In this document: piece by piece, positions 63,233 to 64,000 of the stretch
Layout: each line of letters starts with the position of its first letter
How positions within the stretch are numbered: position 1 is the first letter of the stretch
Assembly: GCF_030269485.1 (NCBI RefSeq)
Contig: NZ_BSTL01000019.1
Coordinates: 62,001 to 126,000 of the forward strand
Source of the DNA: Actinoplanes sp. NBRC 103695
GTDB lineage: Bacteria; Actinomycetota; Actinomycetes; Mycobacteriales; Micromonosporaceae
Length of the DNA: 64,000 bases
Direction: 5' to 3'
Made by a program: the position numbers and the translations under genes
Notes under the pieces: generated by a model
The model's database searches: none
What the model saw: the letters and a program-made list of their open reading frames with translations, nothing else
What the model was told of the DNA's origin: nothing

Positions 63233-64000
63233 GCGACTGCCACCTTCGCCCCGGCCGCGGCGTAGGCGGCGTTGAGCCCGGCGAGATGGTCGGCCGGGCC
63301 GAAGAGCCGCTCGACCTTGCCGCGGCCCGCGCGGCCCATCCGGTGGGCACGATCAAGATCTTCGAGGGTACGGGTGAGAGCACCGGCCAGTGCCACCGCG
63401 TCGTCCGGAGGCACCACCTCGCCGTCGACGCCCGGGGTGATCAGCTCGGGGAGGCCGCCGAGGCTGGTGCCGACGACCGGGACACCGCAGCCGAACGCCT
63501 CCAGCACCGCGAGCGGCTGGTTCTCGTACCAGCGGGAGGGCACGGCGACGACGGCCGCTCCCCGGATGAGCTGGTGCAGCTCGGCTTTCGGCAGCCGACC
63601 GTGGAAGGTCGCCCCCGTCGTCGGCAGGTGCGGGAGCTCGGGTCCGTCGCCGGCGATGTCCAGCGTAAATTGTCCTATTTCGGCGGCGTTGATCAGGGTG
63701 TCGACGCCCTTCTCCTTCGCGATCCGACCGGCGTAGACCACCCCGCCGCCCGGTCGCTCCTTGACCGCCAGGCTGTCGACGTCGACCGGGTGGCGCAGCA
63801 CGCGCACGTTCTCGATGCCCGCGCGGGTCATCACCCCGGCCAGAAACTCGCTCGGTGCGATGAAGACCCCGACCCCGGCGTACGCCCGGAGCTTGCGGTG
63901 CAGCCACGACTCCACCGCGAGCAGGGTGCTCGCCGAGCGGGAGCCGTCCTTGCAGGATCGCCGGGCGGCCTGCCACGGTCCGCCGGTCACGCACGCGTCA
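63229..64000 (-). CDS. Glycosyltransferase family 4 (C-terminal part; start beyond window)
   Basis: The frame is open to base 64000, giving about 257 visible residues. PWQAARRSCKDGSRSAS and ESWLHRKLRAY are the end of the N-terminal Rossmann domain. VGVFIAPSEFLAGVMTRAGI, VVYAGRIAKEKGVDTLINAA, LDIAGDGPELPHL and WYENQPLAVLEAFGCGVPVV are the GT-B/GT4 donor-binding domain, the last carrying the EX7E-type glutamates. It is an inverting or retaining transferase using a nucleotide sugar; the acceptor is unknown. It is coupled to two sulfotransferases, so a sulfated polysaccharide or glycolipid pathway is likely. Confidence 0.92.
   Translation of the reverse strand, partial: DACVTGGPWQAARRSCKDGSRSASTLLAVESWLHRKLRAYAGVGVFIAPSEFLAGVMTRAGIENVRVLRHPVDVDSLAVKERPGGGVVYAGRIAKEKGVDTLINAAEIGQFTLDIAGDGPELPHLPTTGATFHGRLPKAELHQLIRGAAVVAVPSRWYENQPLAVLEAFGCGVPVVGTSLGGLPELITPGVDGEVVPPDDAVALAGALTRTLEDLDRAHRMGRAGRGKVERLFGPADHLAGLNAAYAAAGAKVAVA

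Overview
The window is very GC-rich with strongly G/C-biased third codon positions. It has many ATGA/GTGA-coupled genes, GTG and TTG starts, several SigE-type ECF sigma factors and leaderless-looking promoters. This points to a high-GC actinobacterium, most likely Micromonosporaceae (Actinoplanes-like); that placement is inferred from gene families and style, not from a marker gene. No rRNA, tRNA, CRISPR array or intact insertion sequence is visible. Both window ends cut genes: an ECF sigma factor on the left and a glycosyltransferase on the right.

Layout. 1-1.6 kb: 3' end of a SigE-family sigma factor coupled to a membrane-anchored partner. 1.8-2.2 kb: a truncated acetyltransferase. 2.4-5.7 kb: a divergent aldo/keto reductase / TetR regulator pair with a shared inverted-repeat operator, then a Gfo/Idh/MocA oxidoreductase and a SnoaL-like protein. 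5.8-11.0 kb: a SelO-type protein AMPylase, a membrane-anchored unknown, a zinc-ribbon SDR lacking the catalytic Tyr, and an LCM-type methyltransferase. 11.1-11.8 kb: a decayed aminotransferase/EamA locus. 11.8-15.3 kb (minus): ECF sigma factor, HxxxCxxC anti-sigma factor, ABC ATPase and ABC permease, all coupled. 15.5-17.3 kb: a secreted beta-helix glycanase-like protein. 17.5-25.4 kb: a STAS protein followed by a four-gene operon (PKD-domain protein, DUF1326, DUF2182, 1448-residue multicopper oxidase). 25.5-34.2 kb: scattered metabolic, regulatory and secreted genes, including a LacI regulator, a beta-lactamase-fold lipoprotein and an M14 carboxypeptidase. 34.2-35.8 kb: an OFA-type MFS antiporter with a 32-residue small subunit. 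36-44.7 kb: a CHASE-GGDEF cyclase, a GH9-GNAT fusion, pyruvate phosphate dikinase and a P450.

The most unusual block is 45.6-55.6 kb. A 58-codon peptide gene preceded by an AT-rich promoter lies just ahead of an HExxH protein of the peptide beta-hydroxylase type. Converging on it is a coupled three-gene operon: a nucleosidase/VMAP-like protein, a MoxR AAA+ ATPase, and a 1437-residue vWA-like/NB-ARC/TPR protein. I read this as a RiPP-type peptide modification module beside a vWA-MoxR-VMAP ternary conflict (defence-like) system. The individual domains are recognisable; the joint function is inference.

55.8-64 kb: a TRIC-type channel, a 71-residue repeat protein, a MocR regulator divergent from an MFS exporter, a SigE sigma factor / 30-residue leader ORF / membrane partner operon, and a sulfotransferase pair coupled to a GT4 glycosyltransferase that probably begins a sulfated-glycan cluster beyond the right edge.

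Two genome-style signals recur across the window. One is TANNNT-like hexamers 6-7 nt before start codons (leaderless transcription). The other is short tandem duplications (14-23 bp units), mostly at gene junctions.
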